From NCBI GenBank assembly GCA_934456435.1, contig CAKSHH010000001.1:248001-312000 (forward strand): a stretch of DNA of 64,000 nucleotides, given 5' to 3'. Source of the stretch: an uncultured Eubacteriales bacterium (GTDB taxonomy: Bacteria > Bacillota > Clostridia > Oscillospirales > Acutalibacteraceae). Position numbers and translations under genes: made by a program. The notes under the pieces are model-generated. The model was not told the origin of the DNA. It did not search any database and saw only the letters and a program-made list of their open reading frames with translations. Below, one piece after another: positions 34,863 to 43,744 of this stretch (its first letter is position 1; each line of letters opens with the position of its first letter).

Positions 34863-35705
34863 TTATCCTTTCACGGCGCCTGCAACGATGCCTCTGATGA
34901 TATATTTCTGACACGACAAATAGAACACGACAATCGGAATGATCGAGAGCACAAGCATAGCCATCATAGCTCCCATGTCAACCGAGCCGTAGCCGCCGCG
35001 GAGATATTGAACCGATATCGGTATAGTTTTGTATTCGCTTCCGATGAGCAGATAGGGGAGCAGATAATCGTTCCATATCCACATTGCGTCAAGTATGGCG
35101 ACGGTTATCGCCGTCGGCTTCATTATCGGGAAAACTACATAGAAAAATGTTTGCAGCGGACTGCATCCGTCAATCATTGCCGCTTCCTCAATTTCAAGCG
35201 GAACGGATTTTACAAATCCGCTGAACATAAATACCGCAAGTCCTGCACCGAAGCCGAGGTACACGAGGATAAGCCCCCACGGCGAGTCGAGATTGAGATC
35301 GGCGACGGTCTTTGTCATTGTGAACATAACCATCTGGAATGGAACGATCATCGAAAAAACAAACATATAGTATAGAAATTTTGTGAATTTGTTTTTCACC
35401 CTGACAATGTACCACGCGGTCATGGACGTAAAGAGCACGATCGCGGCGACGGAGAAAAATGTGATGAAAAGAGACCAGCCAAAAGCGGAGAAAAATCCCG
35501 TTTTCTGTATGCCGCCGACATAGTTTTCAAGCCCTGCAAAGGTTTCCGCATTCGGCAGGGTGAACGGTGCGTCGCTGATATAAAATTTGCCCTTGAACGA
35601 ATTGAAAAGGACAATGAATATCGGCGCAAGAAAGGCGGCGCCGACGCATATCAGCAGAATATAAAGCAGCGTTTCTACAACTTTTTTTACGGTTACTCCG
35701 CTCAT
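34863..35705 (-). CDS. Sugar ABC transporter permease (MalG type)
   Basis: A 280-residue permease with six helices. The EAA loop that docks to the ATPase is EEAAMIDGCSPLQTFFYVVFP. The start overlaps the previous stop as ATGA with GAGGTGG upstream, giving tight coupling with the MalF-type permease. Confidence 0.92.
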   Translation of the reverse strand: MSGVTVKKVVETLLYILLICVGAAFLAPIFIVLFNSFKGKFYISDAPFTLPNAETFAGLENYVGGIQKTGFFSAFGWSLFITFFSVAAIVLFTSMTAWYIVRVKNKFTKFLYYMFVFSMIVPFQMVMFTMTKTVADLNLDSPWGLILVYLGFGAGLAVFMFSGFVKSVPLEIEEAAMIDGCSPLQTFFYVVFPIMKPTAITVAILDAMWIWNDYLLPYLLIGSEYKTIPISVQYLRGGYGSVDMGAMMAMLVLSIIPIVVFYLSCQKYIIRGIVAGAVKG

Positions 35706-36538
35706 TGTTCCACCTCTTTCCTGCGCGTCAGGATAAGCTGCGCGAACGATATGATTGCAACGATGATGAAGAATATAACAGCCTTTGCCTGACCGACACC
35801 CTCCCAGCCGACTTTTCCGTAAAAGGTGTTGTAAATATCCAGCGCAAGCATTGCGGTTTGTTTCGACGGTGCGCCTGCCGTCAGGGCAAGGTTCTGATCG
35901 AACAGCTTAAAGGAATTGGTAATCGTGAGAAAGAGACAGATCGTCACGCTCGGCATAACGAGGGGAATCGTAACGTGTCTCAGCGTCTGACGTCTGTTTG
36001 CGCCGTCAACCTTGGACGCATCCTGGAGATCGGACGGAATGTTCTGTATTCCGGCGATGTAAATGATCATCATATATCCGATGAGCTGCCAGTTTATCAT
36101 GAACACCAGTCCCCAGAAGCCGTATTTTGCGTCGTAGGTTATTGTGACTCCGAAGTTCTGAAGCACACCGTTTATGATGAGCTGCCAAATATAGCCGAGA
36201 ACGATTCCGCCGATCAGGTTCGGCATAAAGAATACCGTTCGGAAAAGGTTTGTGCCCTTGAGACCCTTTGTTAGAAGCGACGCAAGGGCAAATGAGATTA
36301 CGTTTATCGTGATCACCGACACGACGGCGAACTTGGTCGTGAACCACAGCGCGTTGAGAAAATCGCGGTTTGAAAAAGCCTTGATGTAGTTCTCAAATGC
36401 AACCCATTTTGTGTCAAGTACCGTCGTAAATTCGGTGAATGAGAGACCCAAACCGAGGATAAACGGCACGGCAAATACAATTATGAACGCCGCCAATGTG
36501 GGCAGAACAAAAACAGGAAACCATTTTTTCAGTGCCAA
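35702..36538 (-). CDS. Sugar ABC transporter permease (MalF type)
   Basis: A 278-residue permease with six helices; EAA loop LQDASKVDGANRRQTLRHVTIP. It forms the heterodimeric channel with the downstream MalG-type protein. Starts 16 bases after the solute-binding protein gene ends, with a GGAGAGG site. Confidence 0.92.
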   Translation of the reverse strand: MALKKWFPVFVLPTLAAFIIVFAVPFILGLGLSFTEFTTVLDTKWVAFENYIKAFSNRDFLNALWFTTKFAVVSVITINVISFALASLLTKGLKGTNLFRTVFFMPNLIGGIVLGYIWQLIINGVLQNFGVTITYDAKYGFWGLVFMINWQLIGYMMIIYIAGIQNIPSDLQDASKVDGANRRQTLRHVTIPLVMPSVTICLFLTITNSFKLFDQNLALTAGAPSKQTAMLALDIYNTFYGKVGWEGVGQAKAVIFFIIVAIISFAQLILTRRKEVEQ

Positions 36539-36554
36539 ATTATCCTCTCCTTAT

Positions 36555-37904
36555 TTATGATCTTGCTGTTTTCCAACTGTTTATTGTTGTAGCTTTTACA
36601 TCGTCCCAGCTCTTTGAACCCTGGACATATTCGAGCAGAGCGTTGCCGACTTCGTCCTTAAATTCAAGACCGGGGAAAGAGTTGAACACCCATTCGATCG
36701 TGGTCTTATCCTTTTCCATCCACGAAATAACTTCCCTCGCGAGCGGATCGTCGGGCTTTTCGCTGTCCTCAAAGGTGTTGAACGGGGAGATAAACTTGAG
36801 CTTGTTGACGACGTAGTCCTTGCCCGTCTTGCTTGAGAAAAGCCATTCGAGAAATTCAATTGAGGATTTCTGCTTTTCCTCGGAAACATTTTTGTTGATT
36901 GCAAAGTAGTTCTCCGTTCCTATACACAGGCCCTGCTTCTCTTCACCGTCAACTCCGATATAAATCGGGAGATACTTGATATCATCCGCCTTTACGGTGT
37001 TGCCGCTGACCTTGGAGATCTGTTCCCATGCCCAGTTGCCGTTCTGCACCATAGCCGCCTTGCCCAGAGCAAATTCAGCCATTGAGTTTTCAACGGACTT
37101 GCCCGACAGCAGACCTTTTTCCGTGGTGGAGTTGTTTATATAAAGATCAAAAATATTTTTGAAATTATCGGAGTATTTGAAATCAATAGTTTTGGCATTG
37201 TATGCGGTCGAAACGGCGGAATCGTCGCTCTTTTCTTTCATCTCGTAGTATATCGGCATATTGAGAAGGTGTGTTGTCCAGCGCCATTGCTCTCCGCCCG
37301 ACATGGAGGTGGAGGCAAAAACGCCGTCAATTCCGAGCTCCTCCTTGTGCTTTGTCATATCCTCGGCAACCTCTCGGAGAAGCTTGAAGTTTGTAATTTC
37401 TTCGGCTTTTGAGATGCTGACCGCCTTGTCCTTCAGCGCAAAATACTTTTCCATTATTGCGTTGTTGTAAATTATACCGTAGCCCTCGACAACATAAGGA
37501 ATACCGAAAACACCGTTCTCGTTTTTGATTGCGAGATCCTTGTCGGTGAGGTAGCTGTAAAGCTTGGTGTCGCTGAGGTCAAGGCAGTAGTTTGACCATG
37601 ACTGATAACCGACCGGACCGTTTATCTGGAAAATCGTCGGAGCGTCCGATTTGGCAATTTCGGATTTAAGCGTTGTTTCGTAAGTGTTGCTTGCCGCCGT
37701 AACAACTTTGACTTTTACACCGGTTTCAGTCTCGTATTTTTGTGCGATTTCCTTGTACATATCAGCGCTTTCGGGTTTGAAATTCAGAAAGTAAACCGTG
37801 TTGTCGGCTTTTGCGTTGTTCATATTGTCATTTTTTTTGCCGCCGCACGACGTCAGCGCAAAAGCAAGAGCAATGACCGTAAGAACAGAAATGATCTTTT
37901 TCAT
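36555..37904 (-). CDS. Sugar ABC transporter solute-binding lipoprotein
   Basis: A 449-residue family 1 extracellular binding protein. The lipobox ALTSC places the lipidated Cys at residue 20 after MKKIISVLTVIALAFA; a Gly/Lys/Asn tether follows. Inside are KVKVVTAASNTYETTLKSEI and the GKAAMVQNGNWAW ligand-domain signature. The start follows AGGAGGA. First gene of the importer operon. The ligand is probably an oligosaccharide; the nearby mannosidase makes manno-oligosaccharides a candidate, but this is only context. Confidence 0.93.
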   Translation of the reverse strand: MKKIISVLTVIALAFALTSCGGKKNDNMNNAKADNTVYFLNFKPESADMYKEIAQKYETETGVKVKVVTAASNTYETTLKSEIAKSDAPTIFQINGPVGYQSWSNYCLDLSDTKLYSYLTDKDLAIKNENGVFGIPYVVEGYGIIYNNAIMEKYFALKDKAVSISKAEEITNFKLLREVAEDMTKHKEELGIDGVFASTSMSGGEQWRWTTHLLNMPIYYEMKEKSDDSAVSTAYNAKTIDFKYSDNFKNIFDLYINNSTTEKGLLSGKSVENSMAEFALGKAAMVQNGNWAWEQISKVSGNTVKADDIKYLPIYIGVDGEEKQGLCIGTENYFAINKNVSEEKQKSSIEFLEWLFSSKTGKDYVVNKLKFISPFNTFEDSEKPDDPLAREVISWMEKDKTTIEWVFNSFPGLEFKDEVGNALLEYVQGSKSWDDVKATTINSWKTARS

Positions 37905-37927
37905 TTGAAATCCTCCTTTGTTTCTTT

Positions 37928-37959
37928 AGGACAATACCTCAATTGTGCGGTGTTGTCTT
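37928..37959 (-). promoter_or_regulatory. Imperfect inverted repeat upstream of the ABC operon
   Basis: AGGACAATACC (37928-37938) and GGTGTTGTCTT (37949-37959) are imperfect inverted arms about ten bases apart, 24 bases before the binding-protein start. It may be an operator or a leader hairpin. No convincing -10/-35 pair is visible for this operon, consistent with activator control. Confidence 0.4.
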
Positions 37960-38046
37960 AAAAGACCTAATACAATGATTTACAAAACGCGCGCGCTTTA
38001 TTCACCCGCAAAAAATAAAAATCATCTGTTTTGTCATAAATCTTTG

Positions 38047-38074
38047 TTGACTATTTACCGAATTTTGTTATAAT
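38047..38074 (+). promoter_or_regulatory. Promoter for the Dabb gene
   Basis: TTGACT (38047-38052), 16-base spacer ending in TTTTGT, TATAAT (38069-38074), just before an AAGGAGG site. Confidence 0.72.
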
Positions 38075-38100
38075 AAAATTATAAAAAGGAGGCTATCAGA

Positions 38101-38388
38101 ATGGTAAAGCATATAGTTTTTTGGAACGTCAGAAACGATGATCAGAAAAAGCACAATATGGAAGAAATGAAAAAGCGTCTGACCTCGCTCGTGGGCAAGG
38201 TTGACGGACTCATCAGCGCGGAGGTCGGTTTCAACTTTAATGAAAAAGGCTATGATCTTGCGCTCTACTCGATTTTCAAAGATAAGGCTTCGCTTGACGG
38301 ATATCAGGTTCATCCCGAACATCTCAAGGTTAAGGAGTTCGTCCACTCTGTTATTACCGACAGAGCAGTTGTCGATTTTGAGTTTTGA
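38101..38388 (+). CDS. Dabb (stress-responsive A/B barrel) family protein
   Basis: A 95-residue dimeric alpha/beta-barrel protein. The MVKHIVFWNVR start, the GLISAEVGFNF middle and the YQVHPEHLKVKEFVHSVITDR end are the Dabb signature. AAGGAGG is 9 bases upstream. Role in bacteria generally unknown; the fold resembles small monooxygenases but no catalytic residues are obvious. Confidence 0.9.
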   Translation: MVKHIVFWNVRNDDQKKHNMEEMKKRLTSLVGKVDGLISAEVGFNFNEKGYDLALYSIFKDKASLDGYQVHPEHLKVKEFVHSVITDRAVVDFEF

Positions 38389-38442
38389 GTTGTCTAAATT
38401 CGCTTTAAAATGCCAAATAAAATTTTTAAGGAGGAAGAAAAA

Positions 38443-38715
38443 ATGAAAACAGCAAAAAAAGTTATTTCCGTTATTCTTTCTGTTGTTGCCGTAATCTGTA
38501 TTTTGGGCGGAATTTTTTATTCCGTCGACAGAAAGCGAATCGGCGACAACGAAGATCCTGTGTTTGCCGTTAAGGTCTATACGCTGAAAGACGGCGGAAC
38601 AAAGGAATACTACGGCTTGGGCTACAAGATAATCAAATACAACAAGATGGGTGAAAACGGTGACATTGAAAAGGACGACTGGGAAATAGGCTCGTTTTTG
38701 CTCGAATACAAATAA
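38443..38715 (+). CDS. Small single-pass membrane protein
   Basis: A 90-residue protein with an N-terminal membrane anchor (residues 5-27) and an extracytoplasmic domain containing VYTLKDGGTKEYYGLGYKII and a WEIGSF end. Similar short proteins are common in clostridia, without known function. AAGGAGG lies 10 bases before ATG 38443. Lies 54 bases after the Dabb gene and may be co-transcribed. Confidence 0.72.
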   Translation: MKTAKKVISVILSVVAVICILGGIFYSVDRKRIGDNEDPVFAVKVYTLKDGGTKEYYGLGYKIIKYNKMGENGDIEKDDWEIGSFLLEYK

Positions 38716-38732
38716 AGTAACCGTCGGTTACT
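38716..38732. promoter_or_regulatory. 17-bp perfect palindrome
   Basis: AGTAACCG-T-CGGTTACT directly after the stop codon of the preceding gene. No T tract follows, so a terminator is unlikely; an operator for the hydF transcript is possible. Confidence 0.35.
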
Positions 38733-38786
38733 GAAAAACAACCTGAACGAAAGCTTATCTGACGCTAAGGTGATATTTTAAAAATC

Positions 38787-38841
38787 AGCTGTCGCATAAG
38801 GTGTGTTGTTTCCGCAGGGAAAACTCGATATCGCGACAGCT
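38787..38841 (+). ncRNA. Structured 5' element upstream of hydF
   Basis: A 9-bp stem AGCTGTCGC/GCGACAGCT (38787-38795/38833-38841) encloses a second hairpin TTTCC-GCAG-GGAAA, with purine-rich single strands. It ends 16 bases before the hydF ribosome binding site. It does not match a riboswitch I can recall; there is no terminator. Confidence 0.4.
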
Positions 38842-38868
38842 TCGTTATTATTTTCAGAGGTGATAAAT

Positions 38869-40053
38869 ATGGGACTTAATGATACAGTTTCGGCAGAGAG
38901 GGTGCACATAAGCTTTTTCGGCATGAGAAACGCAGGAAAATCCAGCCTGGTAAACGCTGTGACGGGACAGGAGCTTGCGGTTGTTTCCGACGTCAAGGGA
39001 ACTACAACCGACCCCGTCCGCAAAGCAATGGAAATTCTGCCTCTCGGCCCCGTGGTTATAATTGACACTCCGGGCATTGACGACGAGGGTGAGCTGGGTG
39101 AAAAGCGTGTTCAAAAGGCTAAACAGGTGCTCACAAAAACGGATATTGCGGTCTTGGTCGTCGACTCAACTAAAGGTCTCGGCACCTTTGACAATATGAT
39201 GCTTGACTTTTTCAGGGAGAAAAAAATCCCTTATGTTATCGCATATAACAAGTCCGATCTTCTGGACAGTATTCCTGCGGCGGCGAAGAATGAAATCTAT
39301 GTCAGCGCGAAAAATGACAGAAATATCTATGAGCTTAAAGAGAAAATAGCGTCTTTCAGCAAGGCGAAGCAAAGTAACAAACTGATTGTTGCCGATGTGC
39401 TTGAAAAAGGTGACACGGTTATCCTTGTTATTCCGATAGACGAATCTGCACCGAAAGGCAGAGTCATTTTGCCGCAGCAGCAGGTTTTGCGCGAACTTCT
39501 TGATTTTAACTGTACTGCGGTATGCTGCCAGGTTTCCGAGCTTGACGCAACGATTAAAAATCTTGTGAAAAAACCGAAGCTTGTGATAACCGATTCTCAG
39601 GCATTTGAGCAGGTGTCGGCAATTGTTCCGAATGAGATCGGTCTTACGTCGTTTTCAATTTTGTTCGCGCGTTACAAGGGAGATCTTGCTGCACTTGTCA
39701 GCGGCGCAAGGGCGCTCAAAGAGCTTCATGACGGAGACACCGTGCTGATATCTGAGGGCTGCACACACCACAGACAATGCAATGACATAGGTACGGTTAA
39801 ACTGCCCGGCTGGATAGAGAAATACACGGGTAAGAAGCTTAACTATGAATTTACATCGGGCACGGAGTTCTCCGACGATCTGAGCAAGTATGCGCTTGTC
39901 GTCCATTGCGGCGGCTGTATGCTCAACGAGACCGAGATGAAATACAGAATTGCACACGCCGTTTCCGAGGGCGTGAATATCGTCAACTACGGCGTTGCGA
40001 TCGCACAGATGAACGGAATCCTTGAAAGAAGCATAAGTCCTCTTAAAATTTAA
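38869..40053 (+). CDS. hydF: [FeFe]-hydrogenase H-cluster maturation GTPase HydF
   Basis: A 394-residue scaffold on which HydE and HydG products build the 2Fe subcluster. Seen: GTPase motif GMRNAGKSS, DTPGID, NKSDL, a dimerisation domain, and the C-terminal cluster ligands Cys298-x-His300 with His346-Cys347-x2-Cys350 (HCGGC). The start at 38869 follows GAGGTGA at 5-6 bases; an in-frame ATG at 38803 lies within the structured leader. No hydE, hydG or hydrogenase gene is adjacent; only the TM1266-like gene at the left edge hints at the rest of the system. Confidence 0.94.
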   Translation: MGLNDTVSAERVHISFFGMRNAGKSSLVNAVTGQELAVVSDVKGTTTDPVRKAMEILPLGPVVIIDTPGIDDEGELGEKRVQKAKQVLTKTDIAVLVVDSTKGLGTFDNMMLDFFREKKIPYVIAYNKSDLLDSIPAAAKNEIYVSAKNDRNIYELKEKIASFSKAKQSNKLIVADVLEKGDTVILVIPIDESAPKGRVILPQQQVLRELLDFNCTAVCCQVSELDATIKNLVKKPKLVITDSQAFEQVSAIVPNEIGLTSFSILFARYKGDLAALVSGARALKELHDGDTVLISEGCTHHRQCNDIGTVKLPGWIEKYTGKKLNYEFTSGTEFSDDLSKYALVVHCGGCMLNETEMKYRIAHAVSEGVNIVNYGVAIAQMNGILERSISPLKI

Positions 40054-40062
40054 GGCATTAAG

Positions 40063-40105
40063 GCAATACCGCATAACCCGATTATACGGTATTGCTTTAT
40101 TTTTT
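40063..40105 (+). terminator. Terminator after hydF
   Basis: GCAATACCG (40063-40071) and CGGTATTGC (40087-40095), followed by TTTATTTTTT. Confidence 0.85.
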
Positions 40106-40138
40106 AGTGCAAATATACTTTTATTTTTCTTAATAGTG

Positions 40139-40147
40139 TGTTATACT
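40139..40147 (+). promoter_or_regulatory. Extended -10 promoter for the M16 peptidase operon
   Basis: TGTTATACT (40139-40147); no good -35. About 50 bases before the first start codon. Confidence 0.45.
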
Positions 40148-40196
40148 AATACTAAATATTTGTTTATAATTATATTTTAAAAAGGGTAGTGGATTT

Positions 40197-41465
40197 ATGA
40201 CAACTCAAAACATAGCGGAAGCAGTCCGCTTTTGTTCGGTCAAAACCGATAAATTCAAAACCTGCCGAGTGAATGTAAGTCTGGCAATGCCGCTTGATAA
40301 AGATGTTTCTTCAAGAGCGATACTGCCGTTTATGTTCCAGCGCAGGTGTGCTAAATATCCGGATTTCACATCTTTCAGCCGTGTGCTTGATGAGCTTTAC
40401 GGAGCTTCTGTTTCGGCAGGAGTTATCAAAAGGGGCGAGGCACAGATACTCAGCTTCGGACTCACGGCTATTGACGACAGATTCGCGTTGAATGGAGATA
40501 AGGTTGCGCTCGAATGTATGAAGCTTTTGCTGAATATGATTTTTGAGCCGATTACAGACGGTGAGTCTTTCCCTGCGGACATAATCGAACAGGAAAAACG
40601 CCTGTTGACCGAGGTTATAATGAATGAGCAGAACGACAAGCGGCGCTATGCTATGCTCAAGTGTGAGGAAGCGATGTTTGCCGACGAGGCTTACGGAATT
40701 AACCGCCTCGGAACGGTTGACGAGGTGAACGCATTGACTCCCGATGCCGTATATATGGCGTGGCGCGATGTGCTTGAGCGTTCGACGGTTCAGATCACGA
40801 TGGTTTCGAGCATGGATCCCGAACCCGTTGCACAGCTCATCGAATCCAAATTCAGCAGGATAGACAGACATCCAGTCAAAATCGAAACTCAGTTTATTAC
40901 AGGACTTCCGAAGCCCGAATATGTGACGGAGAGTATGCCGCTCAAGCAGGGCAAGCTTGTCATGGGCTTCAGAACCGGAATGAGAAATGAGGACGATATG
41001 ATGCCGGCAATGAGGGTTGCCGTTGACATTTTCGGCGGCGGAACCTACTCAAAGCTTTTCTCGGTAGTGCGTGAAAAGATGAGTCTTTGCTATTACTGCT
41101 CGGCAGGTTTGTTTAATTCAAAGGGAGTCGTTATGGTTCAGAGCGGCATTGAGGACGCAAACGAAGAAAAAGCAAAGAGTGAAATAGTCAATCAGCTTTC
41201 GCTGACGGCAAACGGAGAGTTCACCGACGAGGATTTCACTTCGTCGATAAAGAGCCTGACAGACACAATTCTCGGCAGCTCGGACACTCCGGAGGAGATT
41301 TGCTCGTGGTATGCCTCTCAGATACTTCGCGATAAAATGAAATCGCCCGAAGAGTTTGCCGAGGAAATTAAAAATGTTGACCGTGAAGATGTTGTCAGAG
41401 CCGCGAAGACAATTATGCTCGACACGGTATTTATGCTTAAATCAAACGGGGAGGCGGAGGAATGA
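40197..41465 (+). CDS. M16-family peptidase-like protein, catalytically degenerate (YfmF type)
   Basis: A 422-residue insulinase-fold protein. The HxxEH zinc motif is missing; the equivalent region reads LPFMFQRRCAKYPDFTSFSRVLDELYGA. These inactive subunits pair with an active M16 protein, which here is the next gene, overlapping by ATGA. The C-terminal half keeps the VAVDIFGGGTYSKLFSVVREK pattern. The neighbouring lgt gene is a frequent companion. Confidence 0.87.
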   Translation: MTTQNIAEAVRFCSVKTDKFKTCRVNVSLAMPLDKDVSSRAILPFMFQRRCAKYPDFTSFSRVLDELYGASVSAGVIKRGEAQILSFGLTAIDDRFALNGDKVALECMKLLLNMIFEPITDGESFPADIIEQEKRLLTEVIMNEQNDKRRYAMLKCEEAMFADEAYGINRLGTVDEVNALTPDAVYMAWRDVLERSTVQITMVSSMDPEPVAQLIESKFSRIDRHPVKIETQFITGLPKPEYVTESMPLKQGKLVMGFRTGMRNEDDMMPAMRVAVDIFGGGTYSKLFSVVREKMSLCYYCSAGLFNSKGVVMVQSGIEDANEEKAKSEIVNQLSLTANGEFTDEDFTSSIKSLTDTILGSSDTPEEICSWYASQILRDKMKSPEEFAEEIKNVDREDVVRAAKTIMLDTVFMLKSNGEAEE

Positions 41466-42733
41466 ATATTAAAGAGGTAAAAAACGAGCTTCTCAATGAG
41501 AGATATTTTGATATTGACCATTCGTCCGGACTCAAAATACTTGTTATGCCCAAGGAAAACTATTCGAGCAGCTATGCGATATTTGCGACAAAATACGGCT
41601 CAATAGATACGATGATTCAGATGAAAGACGGCTCTTTCAAGGAGATTCCTGAGGGTACGGCTCATTTCCTTGAGCACAAGCTTTTTGAAAGCGAGGATCT
41701 TGACGCTTTTGAACGCTTTGCCAAGACAGGCGCTTCTGCCAACGCATATACGAGCTTTGACAGAACGGGATATCTTTTCTCCTGCTCGGCAAATTTCAAA
41801 AAGAATCTTGAAATCCTGCTTGATTTCGTTCAGAATCCTTATTTCACACAGGCTACTGTCGAAAAGGAGCAGGGCATAATCGGTCAGGAAATTGATATGT
41901 ACAAGGATGCTCCCGACTGGGAGGTTATGTTCAACTGTCTGAGAACCATGTATCACAATCTTCCCGTCAGGGTTGATATCGCAGGAACTCAGGAGTCGAT
42001 AGCAAAAATTTCAGCCGAAACGCTTTACGGCTGCTATGATAATTTTTACAATCTTCACAATATGGTGCTTGCGGTTGCGGGAAATGTAAGCGTTGATGAG
42101 GTAATTGAAGCGGCAGACAAAATGCTTAAGCCCGTTGACGGAAAAATGGCACAGAGAAAGGTAATTGAGGAACCGAAAGAGGTTTTTGATTCGTATGTTG
42201 AAGAAAAGCTTTCCGTTGCGACACCTCAATTTATGTTCGGCTTCAAAGAGAGCTGGGACACTCCGGAAAGAACGGCAAAAGAAGAGGTCACGATGGAGAT
42301 TCTTCTCGATATGCTTTCGGGACCGTCATCGGAGCTTTACCGCAGGCTGTTTGACGAAAAGCTGATAAACAACAGCTTTGGCTTTGAATATTTTACAGGC
42401 TTCGGTTATTCCTGTGTACTCTTTGCCGGCGAAAGCACGGATCCGCGCAGAGTTGCCGATGAAATTGTTGAAGAGATAAAGAATTTCAGAAAGAACGGCT
42501 TTGATGCTGCGGCATTTGAAAGAACGAAGAAAAAACTCTACGGCCGAATGATTATGGGAATGAACGATGTTGACGGCATTGCCAACAATATGGTTGTGTC
42601 ATACTTTGCAGGTGAAGATATTTTCACTGATTTCGACATCTACAAGACGGTTACTCTTGATGATGTTGCCGAGCTCTTTGAAAAAACTCTTGATGAAGAA
42701 TACAGCGTACTTTCTGTTATCAAGCCAAACTGA
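41462..42733 (+). CDS. M16-family zinc peptidase (YfmH type)
   Basis: A 423-residue zinc peptidase of the pitrilysin/insulinase clan. The active site is HFLEH in EGTAHFLEHKLFES, with the downstream ligand Glu in EKEQGIIGQEIDMY. It probably forms a clam-shell heterodimer with the inactive upstream subunit and may degrade small peptides such as signal or quorum peptides. Translationally coupled to its partner; 18 bases precede lgt. Confidence 0.9.
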   Translation: MNIKEVKNELLNERYFDIDHSSGLKILVMPKENYSSSYAIFATKYGSIDTMIQMKDGSFKEIPEGTAHFLEHKLFESEDLDAFERFAKTGASANAYTSFDRTGYLFSCSANFKKNLEILLDFVQNPYFTQATVEKEQGIIGQEIDMYKDAPDWEVMFNCLRTMYHNLPVRVDIAGTQESIAKISAETLYGCYDNFYNLHNMVLAVAGNVSVDEVIEAADKMLKPVDGKMAQRKVIEEPKEVFDSYVEEKLSVATPQFMFGFKESWDTPERTAKEEVTMEILLDMLSGPSSELYRRLFDEKLINNSFGFEYFTGFGYSCVLFAGESTDPRRVADEIVEEIKNFRKNGFDAAAFERTKKKLYGRMIMGMNDVDGIANNMVVSYFAGEDIFTDFDIYKTVTLDDVAELFEKTLDEEYSVLSVIKPN

Positions 42734-42751
42734 TAAAACGGAGTTGATTTT

Positions 42752-43744
42752 ATGGATACCGTAACGGTATATTTTAACGGTCTGAAGCACGGATTTGAGG
42801 TTTCCTCAATCCTTGCTCAGTTCTCGCTTTTCGGTCACGACATAACAATTCGCTGGTACGGCGCAATAATCGCATTCGGATTTCTTCTTGCCGTGCTTTT
42901 CGGCGGAAGAATGGCGTACAAGTGGAAAATGAGCATCGACAAGATGCTTGATGTACTTATTTATTCAACGATTTTCGGTATCATCGGAGCAAGGCTTTAC
43001 TACTGTATATTTGAATGGGACAGGTACAAGGACAACCCGATTGAAATGCTGTATATCTGGAACGGCGGCCTTGCGATTTACGGCGGAATAATCGGCGGAA
43101 TAATTGCCGCATACGTTGTTTGCCGCGTGCGGAAGATGAATTTCTGGAACCTGATGGATATTGCTTCTATGAGCCTTTTGATAGGTCAGGGCATCGGAAG
43201 ATGGGGCAATTTTGCCAATCAGGAAGCTTTCGGCACAAATACAGATATGCCGTGGGGTATGTGGAGCTCAAAGGTTGCCCGATACATAACCGAGTATTCG
43301 GACAAGCTTGCCGCAAACGGTATTGAAATGAATCCCGAAAAAGCCGTTCATCCGACTTTCCTCTATGAGTCTATTTGGTGTCTGCTCGGATTTGTCGCGC
43401 TTTATATAATCACACGCAAGGCAAGAAAGTTCAGCGGACAGATATTCCTGACCTACGGAGTATGGTACGGAGCAGAGAGAGCGGTTGTCGAGGGCTTCCG
43501 CACGGACAGCCTGTATTTTGCGGGAACAACGATCCGAGTTTCACAGGTGCTTTCGGCGATGCTTGCTGTTGCGTGCCTTGTGATACTGATATGTTTGCTT
43601 GTAAAGTTCAAGAAAAATCCGAAGCCGATTGACGGAGTGGATTATTTCCTTGAAGAGGAGCTAAAAAAGCAGGCTGAAGGAAATGAAGCTAAAGAGGAAG
43701 AGAAGGATGCGGAGGTCAGCGATGAACAAGATAATCAGCGGTAA
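42752..43744 (+). CDS. lgt: Prolipoprotein diacylglyceryl transferase
   Basis: A 330-residue membrane enzyme transferring diacylglycerol to lipobox cysteines. Seven hydrophobic segments and the Lgt signature GRWGNFANQEAFG are visible, with IRWYGAIIAFGFLLA near the start and RTDSLYFAGTTIRVSQVLSA near the end. A charged Lys/Glu/Asp tail of 30 residues extends past the usual terminus and overlaps folD. The lipoproteins in this window, such as the sugar-binding protein, are its substrates. Confidence 0.94.
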   Translation: MDTVTVYFNGLKHGFEVSSILAQFSLFGHDITIRWYGAIIAFGFLLAVLFGGRMAYKWKMSIDKMLDVLIYSTIFGIIGARLYYCIFEWDRYKDNPIEMLYIWNGGLAIYGGIIGGIIAAYVVCRVRKMNFWNLMDIASMSLLIGQGIGRWGNFANQEAFGTNTDMPWGMWSSKVARYITEYSDKLAANGIEMNPEKAVHPTFLYESIWCLLGFVALYIITRKARKFSGQIFLTYGVWYGAERAVVEGFRTDSLYFAGTTIRVSQVLSAMLAVACLVILICLLVKFKKNPKPIDGVDYFLEEELKKQAEGNEAKEEEKDAEVSDEQDNQR

